From positions 186,001 through 250,000 of the forward strand of contig CAWUFC020000001.1 in the NCBI GenBank assembly GCA_963921335.3: DNA of 64,000 bases. Direction: 5' to 3'. Positions 18,161 to 27,659 of this stretch are shown one piece after another. A program made the translations under genes and the position numbers. The notes under the pieces were generated by a model. The model saw nothing but the letters and a program-made list of their open reading frames with translations. It did not search any database and was not told where the DNA came from. This DNA is from CAWUFC02 sp963921335. GTDB lineage: Bacteria; Pseudomonadota; Gammaproteobacteria; Pseudomonadales; Halieaceae. How positions within the stretch are numbered: the stretch's first letter is position 1; every line of letters begins with the position of its first letter.

Positions 18161-19897
18161 ATGCGCACTCCAATATTACTCTTCTTCCTGATGCTCAGCT
18201 CAACGCTGAGTGCCTCCGAGTAGAGGCTGGACAGCCTGCTGGCCGATCACTGGCAGCGCTCTATGCAGGAAAAAGTGTTTTTCCGCATGGATATGGATGC
18301 CTGGCGGTTTTCCGGCTCACTGGCGGACATGTCAGAGGAAGGTATACAGCGAAGGCGCCTGTTCAACACAGCCATGCTTCGACGCGCGAACAGCGTCGAC
18401 CCGGAACGACTCTCGGATGAGGACCGCGTCTCCTGGCATATTTTTCGGTTCGAGCGCGAAACCGAACGTGACAGCTATCGACAGCCCGGCCGTTTCTATC
18501 AGTTCACCAACCGCAACGGCTGGCATACCTACTTTGCCAATGCACCGGCCAATATGTCTTTCCTGGGTGCTGAAGATCTGGACAACTACCTGAACAGCCT
18601 GGCGGACTTCCCGCGCTTTAATGACGAGCATATTGCGCTGCTTCGCGCAGGCGTCGCTGCCGGTCACACCCAGTTTTGCACCTCCATGAAGGGCTTCGAG
18701 CAATCGATTGCAGCGCACGTGGTCCAGAACCCACAGGACAGCGTGTTTTTCCAGCCCTTCAAAGTACTGCCAGCTGGTCTCGAGAAAACAGAAGCCGAAC
18801 GCTTGCAACAGCGTGCCAGGGAACTGATCACTGCCGCTATCGTACCGGCCTACCAGCAACTGCTGGACTTCTATCAGCGGGAGTATGCGCCCAACTGCCG
18901 CCGCGAAGAAGCTATCAGCAGCACCCCCGGTGGTCGGGACTATTACAACTACCTGGTTCGCTTCTACACCACCACGGACGACAGCCCGGAGCAAATTCAC
19001 CAGCTGGGACTGAGCGAAGTGGCACGCATTCGCAAAGAAATGCAGCGGGCAATGGAGCAGGCTGGATTTAGTGGCAGTTTTGCTGAGTTCCTCCAGTTTC
19101 TGCGCACCGACCCGCGCTTCTACGCCACTACGGCAGAGGACTTGTTGGAAAAAGCCTCCCGCATTGCCAAGCGCATGGACGGCCAGCTACCCAGGCTATT
19201 CGCTCGCCTGCCGCGTCTGCCCTACGATATCCAGGAAATACCCGCCAGTGTTGCAGAGAAAACAACCGGCGCCTTCTATGCGCCAGCACCCGGGGATGGC
19301 CGCACGCCAGGCAGCTATTACGTCAACACCTCGCTGCTGCCCAGCCGCCCACTCTATACCCTGGAAGCACTGACCTTCCATGAGGCCGCGCCGGGGCATC
19401 ATCTGCAAATGGCCCTAGCGCTCGAGAACGATGTTCCGGATTTTCGCCGTTTCCTTTATTACTCTGCCTTCGGAGAGGGCTGGGCACTTTATGCTGAGAG
19501 TCTTGGCTTAGAGGCGGGGTTTTATACTGATCCCTACAGTAACTTTGGTCGACTGACTTACGAAATGTGGCGCGCCTGTCGCCTGGTAGTTGATACCGGC
19601 ATACACGCCTTCGGCTGGTCGCGCCAGCAAGCTATCGATTACATGGCGGAACGAACTGCGCTGAGCATTCACGAGGTCACGGCTGAAATCGATCGTTATA
19701 TCACCTGGCCTGCGCAAGCCCTGTCTTACAAGCTGGGTGAGCTGAGAATCAAAGCGCTGCGTGAAGCAGCAAGCCAGCGCATGGGAGAGAACTTTGACCT
19801 GCGCAAATTCCACGACCAGATCCTGGCCAATGGTTCAGTGCCTATTGCCGTACTTGAATCCCTGGTCGGCGAATGGATAGAGGCTGGCACCCCCTAG
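18161..19897 (+). pseudogene. DUF885 family secreted protein (peptidase-like) with in-frame TAG after the signal peptide
   Basis: ATG 18161 encodes MRTPILLFFLMLSSTLSASE, a clear signal peptide, then TAG at 18221-18223. The same frame then stays open for 558 codons. The body has the zinc-protease-like motifs of DUF885 proteins: FHEAAPGHHLQ (HExxxGHH) and FGEGWALYAESLG. The repaired length (578 residues) is close to that of its neighbour at 19894-21705. Starting instead at ATG 18263 would give an unexported protein missing its first helix. A CAG or GAG to TAG change would explain the lesion. If readthrough occurs the product should be periplasmic. Confidence 0.7.
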
Positions 19898-21705
19898 CCA
19901 CCAGCGGCGATCCAGGCTTGAACGCGCTGGCGCAGGCGCGGTAACTCCATGGAGCCACCCGTGGTAATCAGGTCATGAAAGGACCGCGGATCAAACTCAT
20001 CCCCCAGCGCCGTGCGGGCTTCTTTGCGCATATCAAGAATCTCCAGCATGCCCAGTTTGTAGGCCAGCGCCTGACCGGGCCAGGCCATGTAGCGTTCAAC
20101 TTCTGCGGTGACAGAAATTTCAGGTCGCCCACTCATGCGCATGCCGTACTCAATCGCTTTTTCGCGGCTCCAGCGCTGGTGATGAAGCCCGGTATCCAGC
20201 ACCAATCGAATGGAGCGCCACAATTCGGCCTGCAAGCGCCCCAGGTCACCAAATGGATCCTCATCGTAGACACCCATCTCTGCAGCCAGCTGCTCTGAAT
20301 AGAGGGCCCAACCCTCACTGAACTCGGAGATGGACAAAGTGCGTCGCAACAGCGGCTGTGAACCCTGGTTTGTGGCAATCGCGATTTGCAGATGATGCCC
20401 CGGGGAAGTCTCGTGGTAGGTAAGCATATTCAAGGAGAACCGCGCGCGTTCTTCCATGTTGCGCAGATTGATATGGAAGATGCCGGGGCGCGAACCGTCC
20501 AATGCTGGTCGAGAGTAAGTACCTCCGGGAGCACTGTCCTGCACCAGTACGGGAAAGGCACGAATCTCAACCGTTTGTTCGGGCAATACGCCAAACTGCG
20601 TTGGAAGCTGCTCATTGATTTCAGCCACCAGCAGGTTGAGATCATCCAGCAACTGGGCGCGACCCTCTTCGCTGTCGGGATACAACTGGTCCGGACGGCG
20701 CGCCAGCTGGTTCATGCGCTCGCCAACGGAACCCTCGATTAAGCCCTCGCTACGCAGGAGAGCGTCCATTTCCGCGATGATGCGCTCCACTTCGCGCAGA
20801 CCCAGTGCGTGAATATCTGCGGGGTCCATGCGGGAGCCGGCCTCGCTGTATATGGCATGTCGGTAAAAGGCATCCCCCTCGGGCAGCGCCCACAGACCAT
20901 CGCCGGCCGAGGCCTGCTGCATCGTGCCCTGAACGGCGTCAATCACGCCCTGAAACGCTGGATAAACAGTCTGCTGCAGTATCCGCGCCGCCTCGGTGAC
21001 CATCGGCCCCGCTACTTCTACCTCGACATTCGCCTTGGCCAGGCGCTCCTCCAGGCTGGTTACCAACGGATGTTCCAGCGGTACCGGCGCGATATAGCCC
21101 TGCAACCAGAGCAGTGCTTTCTCGCGCAGAACCAGCGGCGGCATCCAGCCCGCCTCATAGTCCTGGACAAACTTATCCCGCACCTGTTGCGACAACGGCT
21201 CAAGAGCCTGCAATCGGCGCAGGTAATGCCGGGCATCAGTCTGAGAGTTGATTGCCACATAATCTGTCATTGAGTCTGTGACCCACCGCAATGGATGGCG
21301 AATCTGGTTGATCACATAAGCGCGGTGCCGACCCAGGTGGTTTATAAAGCCGTGGGGAATGTCGGTAGCGCCGGAGTAACGCCGATAGGCATCGCCCAGA
21401 ACATCCAGGGTCAGCTGATCGACATCGCTGTTGCCCAGTGTGCTCAGCTCATTCTGCATGCCCGCCACAGTCTTCCGCCACAGGGCCATTCCATCTGGCC
21501 CATAATCACCGATCAGGCTCGCAAATGGCGCACCCACTTCTGACATCGTGAGGCCAAAGCGTGAGGCGCGAATCGGACGCAGTTGCATCATCTGCTGGGC
21601 GTGCTGCTCAAGAACCGCACTATCGGTCGGGGACTGATTGACTTGAGGGGCATCAGCACTGCCGCTACAAGCACTGACAAGTACCAGGGGTAATAGCTTT
21701 TTCAT
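19894..21705 (-). CDS. DUF885 family lipoprotein (peptidase-like)
   Basis: The 603-residue protein begins with a lipoprotein signal (MKKLLPLVLVSAC, lipobox LVSAC), so it should be anchored in the outer or inner membrane facing the periplasm. It contains YHETSPGHHLQIA (HExxxGHH) and ISEFSEGWALYSEQL, the conserved metal-site motifs of DUF885 proteins. These proteins are thought to be metallopeptidases; substrates are mostly unknown. It faces the paralogue at 18161-19897, and the two genes overlap at their stop codons by 4 bases. The pair probably arose by inverted duplication long ago, since the sequences have diverged widely. Confidence 0.85.
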   Translation of the reverse strand: MKKLLPLVLVSACSGSADAPQVNQSPTDSAVLEQHAQQMMQLRPIRASRFGLTMSEVGAPFASLIGDYGPDGMALWRKTVAGMQNELSTLGNSDVDQLTLDVLGDAYRRYSGATDIPHGFINHLGRHRAYVINQIRHPLRWVTDSMTDYVAINSQTDARHYLRRLQALEPLSQQVRDKFVQDYEAGWMPPLVLREKALLWLQGYIAPVPLEHPLVTSLEERLAKANVEVEVAGPMVTEAARILQQTVYPAFQGVIDAVQGTMQQASAGDGLWALPEGDAFYRHAIYSEAGSRMDPADIHALGLREVERIIAEMDALLRSEGLIEGSVGERMNQLARRPDQLYPDSEEGRAQLLDDLNLLVAEINEQLPTQFGVLPEQTVEIRAFPVLVQDSAPGGTYSRPALDGSRPGIFHINLRNMEERARFSLNMLTYHETSPGHHLQIAIATNQGSQPLLRRTLSISEFSEGWALYSEQLAAEMGVYDEDPFGDLGRLQAELWRSIRLVLDTGLHHQRWSREKAIEYGMRMSGRPEISVTAEVERYMAWPGQALAYKLGMLEILDMRKEARTALGDEFDPRSFHDLITTGGSMELPRLRQRVQAWIAAGG

Positions 21706-21811
21706 GAGTCTATTTATACACCAGCGCCGGAGAGCTTAGATAGCCTGCACTCTCGATTGCGCCGCGGTGCTGCTACACTAGCGTGCTAATCCAAAAATAA
21801 GGAGAAAAGGA

Positions 21812-22642
21812 ATGACAGGAAGACTGGCCGGCAAAAGCGCTGTTGTAACTGGAGCTGCTAGCGGCATCGGTGAAGGCACCGCACGTCGCTTTATCGAAGA
21901 AGGGGCGCAAGTTGTAATAGCGGATCTGCAGCAGGATAAGGGTGAAGCACTGGCAGCAGAACTGGGCGATGCGGCGCGATTCATACGTTGTGACGTTACC
22001 CAGGAGTCTGATATTGCCGCCGCCGTCGACCTGGCCGTGAGTGAATTTGGTCGACTGGATGTGATGGTGAATAATGCCGGTATCGTGGGCGCAGTAGGCC
22101 CAATCAAGGACACCCCTATCGAAGCCTGGGACAGCACCATCAACGTACTGCTGCGCGGCGTATTCCTTGGCAGTAAGCACGCCGCTCGCGTGATGATGGA
22201 GCAAGGTTCCGGCTCAATCCTGTCCATTGCCAGCACCGCCGGTGTGATCGGTGGTTTGGGTCCACACGTGTACACAGCCGCCAAGCATGGCGTGGTCGGG
22301 CTGACCAAGTCAGTCGCATCAGAGCTTTGCAAATATGGGATTCGGGTTAACTGTGTCGCGCCCGGAAACACCGCCACCGCAATGACAGCTGACGTGGTCG
22401 CCCAGGATCACGAAAACCTGGATGCGGTCACCGCGGCGATTGCCGAGGGCTCGATGCTAGGCATCGCCGGAAAACCCTCTGATATCGCGAATGCGCTGCT
22501 GTATCTCGCCAGCGACGAGGCTCGCTACGTTACCGGCCACACCCTGGTGGTTGACGCCGGGCAGACAACCGGCGGTATGGTCTCAGGCTTTCACGAACAC
22601 CCCACCGACGTGATTCGCGAAGCGGGCAATCGGGGCACCTGA
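21812..22642 (+). CDS. Short-chain dehydrogenase/reductase
   Basis: The 276-residue SDR has the cofactor loop VVTGAASGIGEGTARRF, the NNAG motif (MVNNAGIVG), catalytic serine in SILSIAST and YTAAK as the Tyr/Lys pair. It ends with the GHTLVVDAGQTTGG tail common to classical SDRs. The start ATG follows AAGGAGAAAAGG. Its TGA is separated from the moxR ATG by one base, so it leads the MoxR-Bat transcript although its reaction has no obvious link to that system. The substrate is unknown. Confidence 0.88.
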   Translation: MTGRLAGKSAVVTGAASGIGEGTARRFIEEGAQVVIADLQQDKGEALAAELGDAARFIRCDVTQESDIAAAVDLAVSEFGRLDVMVNNAGIVGAVGPIKDTPIEAWDSTINVLLRGVFLGSKHAARVMMEQGSGSILSIASTAGVIGGLGPHVYTAAKHGVVGLTKSVASELCKYGIRVNCVAPGNTATAMTADVVAQDHENLDAVTAAIAEGSMLGIAGKPSDIANALLYLASDEARYVTGHTLVVDAGQTTGGMVSGFHEHPTDVIREAGNRGT

Positions 22643-22643
22643 T

Positions 22644-23612
22644 ATGGCCAGCAGCCACCAGCAACAGTTACTGGCATTGGCTAAGGCGATGGAGGCCTCC
22701 GTCATCGGCCAGCAGAGCGTGGTACAGGCGCTACTGATCGGGCTTTTGTGTAACGGCAATGTCATGCTGGAAGGCCTTCCTGGTACCGCCAAAACCCGCT
22801 CCATTAAAACCCTGGCTTCTGTGCTTCAGGCTGAACTGGGGCGTATTCAGTTTACCCCCGACCTGTTGCCCTCTGATGTCACCGGCAATGAGGTCTATCA
22901 GGAGGTAAATGGCAAACCGGTGCTGACTTTCCAGCAAGGCCCGATATTCAACAACCTGGTGCTGGCCGACGAGATCAATCGCGCTCCGGCAAAGGTGCAA
23001 TCGGCCCTGCTGGAGGCCATGGAAGAACGCCAGGTCACTGTTGCCGGCAAAACCTATCCGCTGCCGGAATTGTTTATGGTACTGGCGACACAGAACCCGA
23101 TTGAACAGGAAGGCACTTACCCCCTGCCGGAAGCCCAGATGGATCGCTTCCTGCTGAAGATCAATGTCGACTATCCAGGCGATGACGCAGAACTGGCGAT
23201 TGTAAGGCTGGTTCATGGCGAAGAGGCACAAAGCCCGACAGCAGCGACTCAGGTCTCTCAGGATGTTGTACTTAAGGCAAGGGAGGAAGTGCGGCAGATA
23301 CACATTGCCGAGAACGTGGAGCAATACCTGGTGGATCTGGTCATGGCAACCCGCGAGCCCGCCCGCTACAGCGAAGAGCTAGCCAGTTGGATTCAAATTG
23401 GTTGCAGCCCTCGGGCCAGCATTGGCCTGCATCGCGCGGCCCGGGCGCAAGCCTGGTTGAGTGGCAAAGACTATGTCGATCCCGATGACGTACGCTCAGT
23501 GCTGCACCCAGTGCTTCGGCATCGACTGATCCTCAGTTACGATGCCATGGCCGACAATATCGGCGCCGATGAGGTGCTCGACGAAGTGCTTCAACAGGTC
23601 GCGGTTGGCTGA
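22644..23612 (+). CDS. MoxR-family AAA+ ATPase
   Basis: The 322-residue ATPase has Walker A GLPGTAKTRS, Walker B VLADEINRAPAKVQSALLEA and the sensor region ATQNPIEQEGTYPLPEAQMD. MoxR proteins act as chaperone-like ATPases that work with von Willebrand factor A proteins to assemble or activate protein complexes. Here it heads a block of DUF58, DUF4381 and three Bat-type genes, the usual arrangement for stress-tolerance MoxR systems. It begins one base after the SDR stop. Confidence 0.92.
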   Translation: MASSHQQQLLALAKAMEASVIGQQSVVQALLIGLLCNGNVMLEGLPGTAKTRSIKTLASVLQAELGRIQFTPDLLPSDVTGNEVYQEVNGKPVLTFQQGPIFNNLVLADEINRAPAKVQSALLEAMEERQVTVAGKTYPLPELFMVLATQNPIEQEGTYPLPEAQMDRFLLKINVDYPGDDAELAIVRLVHGEEAQSPTAATQVSQDVVLKAREEVRQIHIAENVEQYLVDLVMATREPARYSEELASWIQIGCSPRASIGLHRAARAQAWLSGKDYVDPDDVRSVLHPVLRHRLILSYDAMADNIGADEVLDEVLQQVAVG

Positions 23613-23615
23613 ACC

Positions 23616-24566
23616 ATGGCGCCGGGCTCGAGAGAGGGCATGGACCCGCGCATTCACACCGATACCAACAGCCTGTTCCGGCTGCGGCATGACGCACGCG
23701 GTTTCTCCTTGCTGCCCCAACAACCCATGGCCAGCCTGCTCAGCGGCCGCAAGCGGTCCCGCTTGAGGGGTCGGGGTCTGGACTTTGAAGAACTGAGACA
23801 CTACAGACCCGGCGACGATATTCGCACGATGGACTGGCGTGTCACCAATCGCACCGGCAAACCCCACGTGCGGGTGTATACCGAAGAGCGTGACCGCCCG
23901 GTGGTGTTCATTGTTGATCAGCGTCTCTCTATGTTCTTCGGTAGTCACAGCAAAATGAAGTCAGTGGTTGCCGCTGAGCTCGCCGCCCTAGGCGCATGGC
24001 GAGTGCTAGACCAGGGTGATAGGGTCGGTGCCATCCTGTTCTCAGACCATGAGATAAGGCAGCTGCGGCCCAAACGCGGCCAGCGCGGCATTATGAATAT
24101 GCTGTCTCAGCTCTGCACCATGAACCAGGCGCTCGATATCAGCGATCGCCAGCGCGATGCCCCGGGACAACTGGCGGAAGTGATTGCACTGGCTGAACGG
24201 ATGGCGGGACACGATTACCTGATGGTGCTGGTATCAGATTTTGCGGGATGGAATGAGCAATGCCTGGCGGGCATCCGCCGCATGGCACAGCATAACGACT
24301 TGATTGCCGGCCTGGTGTTCGACCCGCTCGAAGGCGATATATCAACTGCGACAGACCTGGTGGTCAGTGATGGCGAATTCCAGATGCAACTGCAACCTCA
24401 GCACAAAGCTCTGGCATCTCGTTTCCAGGAGGCCGCTTTATCGGAACTGAGCGCCCTTCGAGCCGACCTGAGCAAGCACAGCATACCGGTGCTGGCCATT
24501 AATACCATCGATCCAGTGGCAGCTCAGCTGCGCCAACTGTTGGGGCGATTTGGTCATGATGCCTGA
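23616..24566 (+). CDS. DUF58 domain protein of the MoxR-Bat operon
   Basis: The 316-residue protein carries the DUF58 signature GRGLDFEELRHYRPGDDI followed by RTMDWRVTNRTGKPHVRVY, then a vWA-like fold (VVFIVDQRLSMFF). Such proteins accompany MoxR ATPases and may serve as adaptors. It starts 3 bases after moxR. ATG 23616 gives eight residues more than ATG 23640; either is possible, and the second has a GAGAGAGGG just upstream. It overlaps the DUF4381 gene by 11 bases. Confidence 0.88.
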   Translation: MAPGSREGMDPRIHTDTNSLFRLRHDARGFSLLPQQPMASLLSGRKRSRLRGRGLDFEELRHYRPGDDIRTMDWRVTNRTGKPHVRVYTEERDRPVVFIVDQRLSMFFGSHSKMKSVVAAELAALGAWRVLDQGDRVGAILFSDHEIRQLRPKRGQRGIMNMLSQLCTMNQALDISDRQRDAPGQLAEVIALAERMAGHDYLMVLVSDFAGWNEQCLAGIRRMAQHNDLIAGLVFDPLEGDISTATDLVVSDGEFQMQLQPQHKALASRFQEAALSELSALRADLSKHSIPVLAINTIDPVAAQLRQLLGRFGHDA

Positions 24567-25071
24567 GCTGCCTGACCTACCTGAGGTATTCGGCAACTAC
24601 AGCCTGCGGGCGCTCGAGGAAATCGCAGCGCCAGAGTCGATCAGCTGGTTTCCAACAACTGTTGGCTGGCAGTTGCTAGGCCTATTTGCGCTGGCTCTGC
24701 TCTGCCGAAAAGCCTGGTTGGGTGTGCGGCACTGGCAACAAAATCGCTACCGCGGCGAGGCCCATGCGGCACTGGCAGAGGTAGCTAATGAGGCACCCTC
24801 GTCAATTCAGCTGGCGGCGGTAAACCGCATTATGAAATCAACGGCGCTACAAGCGTTCCAGCGCAGGGATATCGCCAGGCTCAGCGGTCACAATTGGCTA
24901 CAGTGGCTCAATGCCAATGGCGGTGGTGCCCGGTTCAGCGACGAGAGTTCGAATTTATTGGGGGTTGGCCAGTACCAGTTGGCGACGAACATTAGCGACG
25001 CCCAGTGGCGGGAGCTGATGACCGAGTGTAGTGAATGGATCAGTCGTCACCCGGGGCCCGGCGATGCTTGA
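24556..25071 (+). CDS. DUF4381 membrane protein of the MoxR-Bat operon
   Basis: The 171-residue protein has one membrane segment near residues 35-55 (GWQLLGLFALALLC) after a short ELPDLPEVFGNYSLRALEE stretch, and a charged cytoplasmic or periplasmic tail with GHNWLQWLN. The layout and position between DUF58 and BatA match DUF4381 proteins. Start ATG 24556 overlaps the DUF58 gene; ATG 24559 is equally possible. Function is unknown beyond membership of this operon. Confidence 0.75.
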   Translation: MMPELPDLPEVFGNYSLRALEEIAAPESISWFPTTVGWQLLGLFALALLCRKAWLGVRHWQQNRYRGEAHAALAEVANEAPSSIQLAAVNRIMKSTALQAFQRRDIARLSGHNWLQWLNANGGGARFSDESSNLLGVGQYQLATNISDAQWRELMTECSEWISRHPGPGDA

Positions 25072-26044
25072 GTTTGCCGCACCAGGCTGGTTTTTGCTGC
25101 TGCCTGTACCGATGGTCCTGCGACTACTCCCTGCATTCAGGCACCGACGCGATTCCATCAAGGTCCCCTTTTTTACCAGGCTACTGGCGGTCACAGAGGA
25201 GAAACCTGAAACCGGTGCGGTGATACTCAATCGTAATCGCATACAGGCGGTCCTGGTGGTGTTCTCCTGGCTCTGCCTGGTGATTGCCGCAGCACGGCCC
25301 GAGTGGGTCGGTGCACCTATTGAGCAAAGTAAGTCGGCGCGTGACCTGATGGTGGCGGTAGATTTGTCGGGATCGATGCAGGCTCAGGATTTCACTCGAG
25401 CAGACGGCGAACAGATTGATCGCCTTGAGGCCGTCAAACTGGTATTGAACGAACTCGCCACCCAACGCCAGCACGACCGGCTAGGCCTGATCGTGTTTGG
25501 AAATGCCCCCTATCTGCAGGCGCCCTTCACCGATGACCACGAAACCTGGCGGAGCCTACTGGAGGAGACCGAAATCGGCATGGCCGGGCAAAGCACGGTC
25601 TTCGGCGATGCCATCGGTCTGGCGATACACCTCTTTGAAGAGAGCGAAACCAGGAATCGCGTGCTGATCATGCTCACTGATGGCAATGACACTGGCAGCA
25701 AGGTGCCTCCGGTGGATGCCGCCCGGGTAGCCAGCGCCTACGATATCCGCATCTATACCATCGCCATTGGTGACCCAGCGACTGTAGGCGAGGAAGCCCT
25801 GGATCTGGATACCCTGGCAAGGGTTGCCGAAATCACCGATGGGCAGTACTACCAGGCCATCGACCGACAACAGCTGCTGGCTGCTTACAGTGCCATTGCA
25901 GCACTCGAGCCGGATGTCTTTGATACCAGCAGCTTTCGCCCCCGCCACAGCGTGCATCACATCCCGATTGCAGCGTCTGTAATTCTGTACCTGATCTACC
26001 ACCTGTTGGGTGCAGCCCTGGGATACCGGAGGCAGCATGCCTAG
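25064..26044 (+). CDS. batA: BatA-like membrane protein with von Willebrand factor A domain
   Basis: This 326-residue protein has N-terminal membrane segments (GWFLLLPVPMVLRLL, then AVLVVFSWLCLVIAAARP), a vWA domain with the metal-ion site VAVDLSGSMQ (DxSxS) and LIMLTDGND, and a C-terminal membrane segment. The domain probably faces the periplasm and binds partner proteins. ATG 25064 overlaps the DUF4381 gene by 8 bases; the longer frame from 25031 lies inside that gene. Bat proteins were named for aerotolerance in Bacteroides; in Gammaproteobacteria the role is less clear. Confidence 0.87.
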   Translation: MLEFAAPGWFLLLPVPMVLRLLPAFRHRRDSIKVPFFTRLLAVTEEKPETGAVILNRNRIQAVLVVFSWLCLVIAAARPEWVGAPIEQSKSARDLMVAVDLSGSMQAQDFTRADGEQIDRLEAVKLVLNELATQRQHDRLGLIVFGNAPYLQAPFTDDHETWRSLLEETEIGMAGQSTVFGDAIGLAIHLFEESETRNRVLIMLTDGNDTGSKVPPVDAARVASAYDIRIYTIAIGDPATVGEEALDLDTLARVAEITDGQYYQAIDRQQLLAAYSAIAALEPDVFDTSSFRPRHSVHHIPIAASVILYLIYHLLGAALGYRRQHA

Positions 26045-27659
26045 CCTTGCTGTACTGGAACACTTCCATTTTCTCCGACCTTGGTGGGCGCTGGCCCTAC
26101 TGCCGGTTGCCATTACCATTACCCTGCAGTGGTGGCGCAGCGACGAGAGCCGCGGTTGGAATAACGTGATTGCCCCACACCTGCTCGAGGCACTGCGGGT
26201 TCGTCAATCTGGTGGACGCTGGTTTAACCCGGTCAGCCTGAGCCTTGTGGTGATGCTGCTGATGATCACTATTCTGATGGGGCCCAGCTGGCGCCAGCAG
26301 CCCTCCCCTTTGTCCAAAGACGAGGCTGCCCTGGTACTGCTGCTGGATATATCCAGCTCAATGAGCCAGTCCGATGTACAGCCTTCCCGTTTGCAGCGCG
26401 CCAAGCAAAAAATCACCGACTTGCTGGAGACGCGCCAAGGTGCGCGCACCGCACTCATCGGTTTTTCCGGCTCTGCCCACATCGTGCTGCCGCTTACCAA
26501 TGACAGCCAGATCCTGTCACAGTACCTGAGCGCACTGCGCCCGGAAATTATGCCCCGCAACGGCAAATTCCCGGAGTACGCCCTGCCCCTGGTCGATCGT
26601 ATCGCCCCAGAACCGGGTTTACCCACCACCGTGGTACTGATCACGGACGGTGTCTCAGCAAGCAGTGCGGCGGATTTCGCCAGCTACTTCTCAAGCAGGC
26701 CCCACCAGCTATTGGTGTGGGGAATTGGAAGCAATACGGTGGAGGAAGGCCAGATTCCACTGGAGCATGAAGCACTGAAACAATTGGCGAGCGGCGCTGG
26801 CGGCCGCTACATCGACCTCAGTCTGGACAAGAGCGATATTGGTTTAATTGCGAGGCGCATAGCATCTCACTACGTGGTCATCGATGATGAAGCCATCCCC
26901 TGGCTGGATAGCGGTTACTGGCTGGTGTTACCAACCCTGGCCCTGTTTGCCCTGTGGTTTCGAAAGGGCTGGACCTTGCAGTGGGCCCTACCCGCGTTGC
27001 TGGTATTGAGCATGGGATCACCACAGGCCCGGGCCGACAGCAACTGGTTTGCAGATCTTTGGTTGACACCCGACCAGCAGGGGCGCCTGCTGCTGCAACA
27101 AGGTCACTACCGCGAAGCCGCAGAACGATTCAGAGATCCGATCTGGAAAGCCACCGCCTACTACTATGCCCAGGATTTCAAACTGGCGGCGGAGTACTTC
27201 TCCAGGGTTGATAGCGAGACCGCGCGCTTCAATCGCGCCAACGCCCTGGCCCATCGCCGTGATTATTTGCCAGCCCTGCGCCAGTACGAGCTGATACTGG
27301 GTGATAACCCTGAACATGAGGGAGCCCGCAATAATCGCGATATCGTGCAAGCCCTGGTGGACGAGATCAACCGAATCAGCGCCTCACAGGCCGACGAGAT
27401 GGGCAAGCCGGATGGCTCCAGGGAATTGGGCGAGGATGACCCTCAGGCGGCGGATGGCGCTGAGCGCCAGACTTTCGTACTTGAGCAACAACAGCAGTTT
27501 TCCGCTGACGAGATACTGCAAGACCCCGCAGTCAACGCCATGTGGTTGCGCAGCGTGCAAAAAGACGCCTCAGGCTTCCTCGCCATTAAATTCTCTATGC
27601 AATTGGATGAAGCAAACCAGGAGGCTGCAAAGCCTGATCAAGAGGGGAACCCACCTTGA
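26037..27659 (+). CDS. batB: BatB-like vWA protein fused to a tetratricopeptide (BatC-like) region
   Basis: The 540-residue protein starts like BatA with a membrane segment (PWWALALLPVAITITLQWW), a second segment, a vWA domain with LLLDISSSMSQSDV and VLITDGVSAS, another membrane segment, and then a periplasmic TPR-like part (LLLQQGHYREAAERF, FNRANALAHRRDYLPAL). It ends in a charged tail. The fusion of BatB and BatC functions is usual in this group. ATG 26037 overlaps the batA stop by 8 bases. It ends with a TTGA overlap to batD. Confidence 0.87.
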   Translation: MPSLAVLEHFHFLRPWWALALLPVAITITLQWWRSDESRGWNNVIAPHLLEALRVRQSGGRWFNPVSLSLVVMLLMITILMGPSWRQQPSPLSKDEAALVLLLDISSSMSQSDVQPSRLQRAKQKITDLLETRQGARTALIGFSGSAHIVLPLTNDSQILSQYLSALRPEIMPRNGKFPEYALPLVDRIAPEPGLPTTVVLITDGVSASSAADFASYFSSRPHQLLVWGIGSNTVEEGQIPLEHEALKQLASGAGGRYIDLSLDKSDIGLIARRIASHYVVIDDEAIPWLDSGYWLVLPTLALFALWFRKGWTLQWALPALLVLSMGSPQARADSNWFADLWLTPDQQGRLLLQQGHYREAAERFRDPIWKATAYYYAQDFKLAAEYFSRVDSETARFNRANALAHRRDYLPALRQYELILGDNPEHEGARNNRDIVQALVDEINRISASQADEMGKPDGSRELGEDDPQAADGAERQTFVLEQQQQFSADEILQDPAVNAMWLRSVQKDASGFLAIKFSMQLDEANQEAAKPDQEGNPP

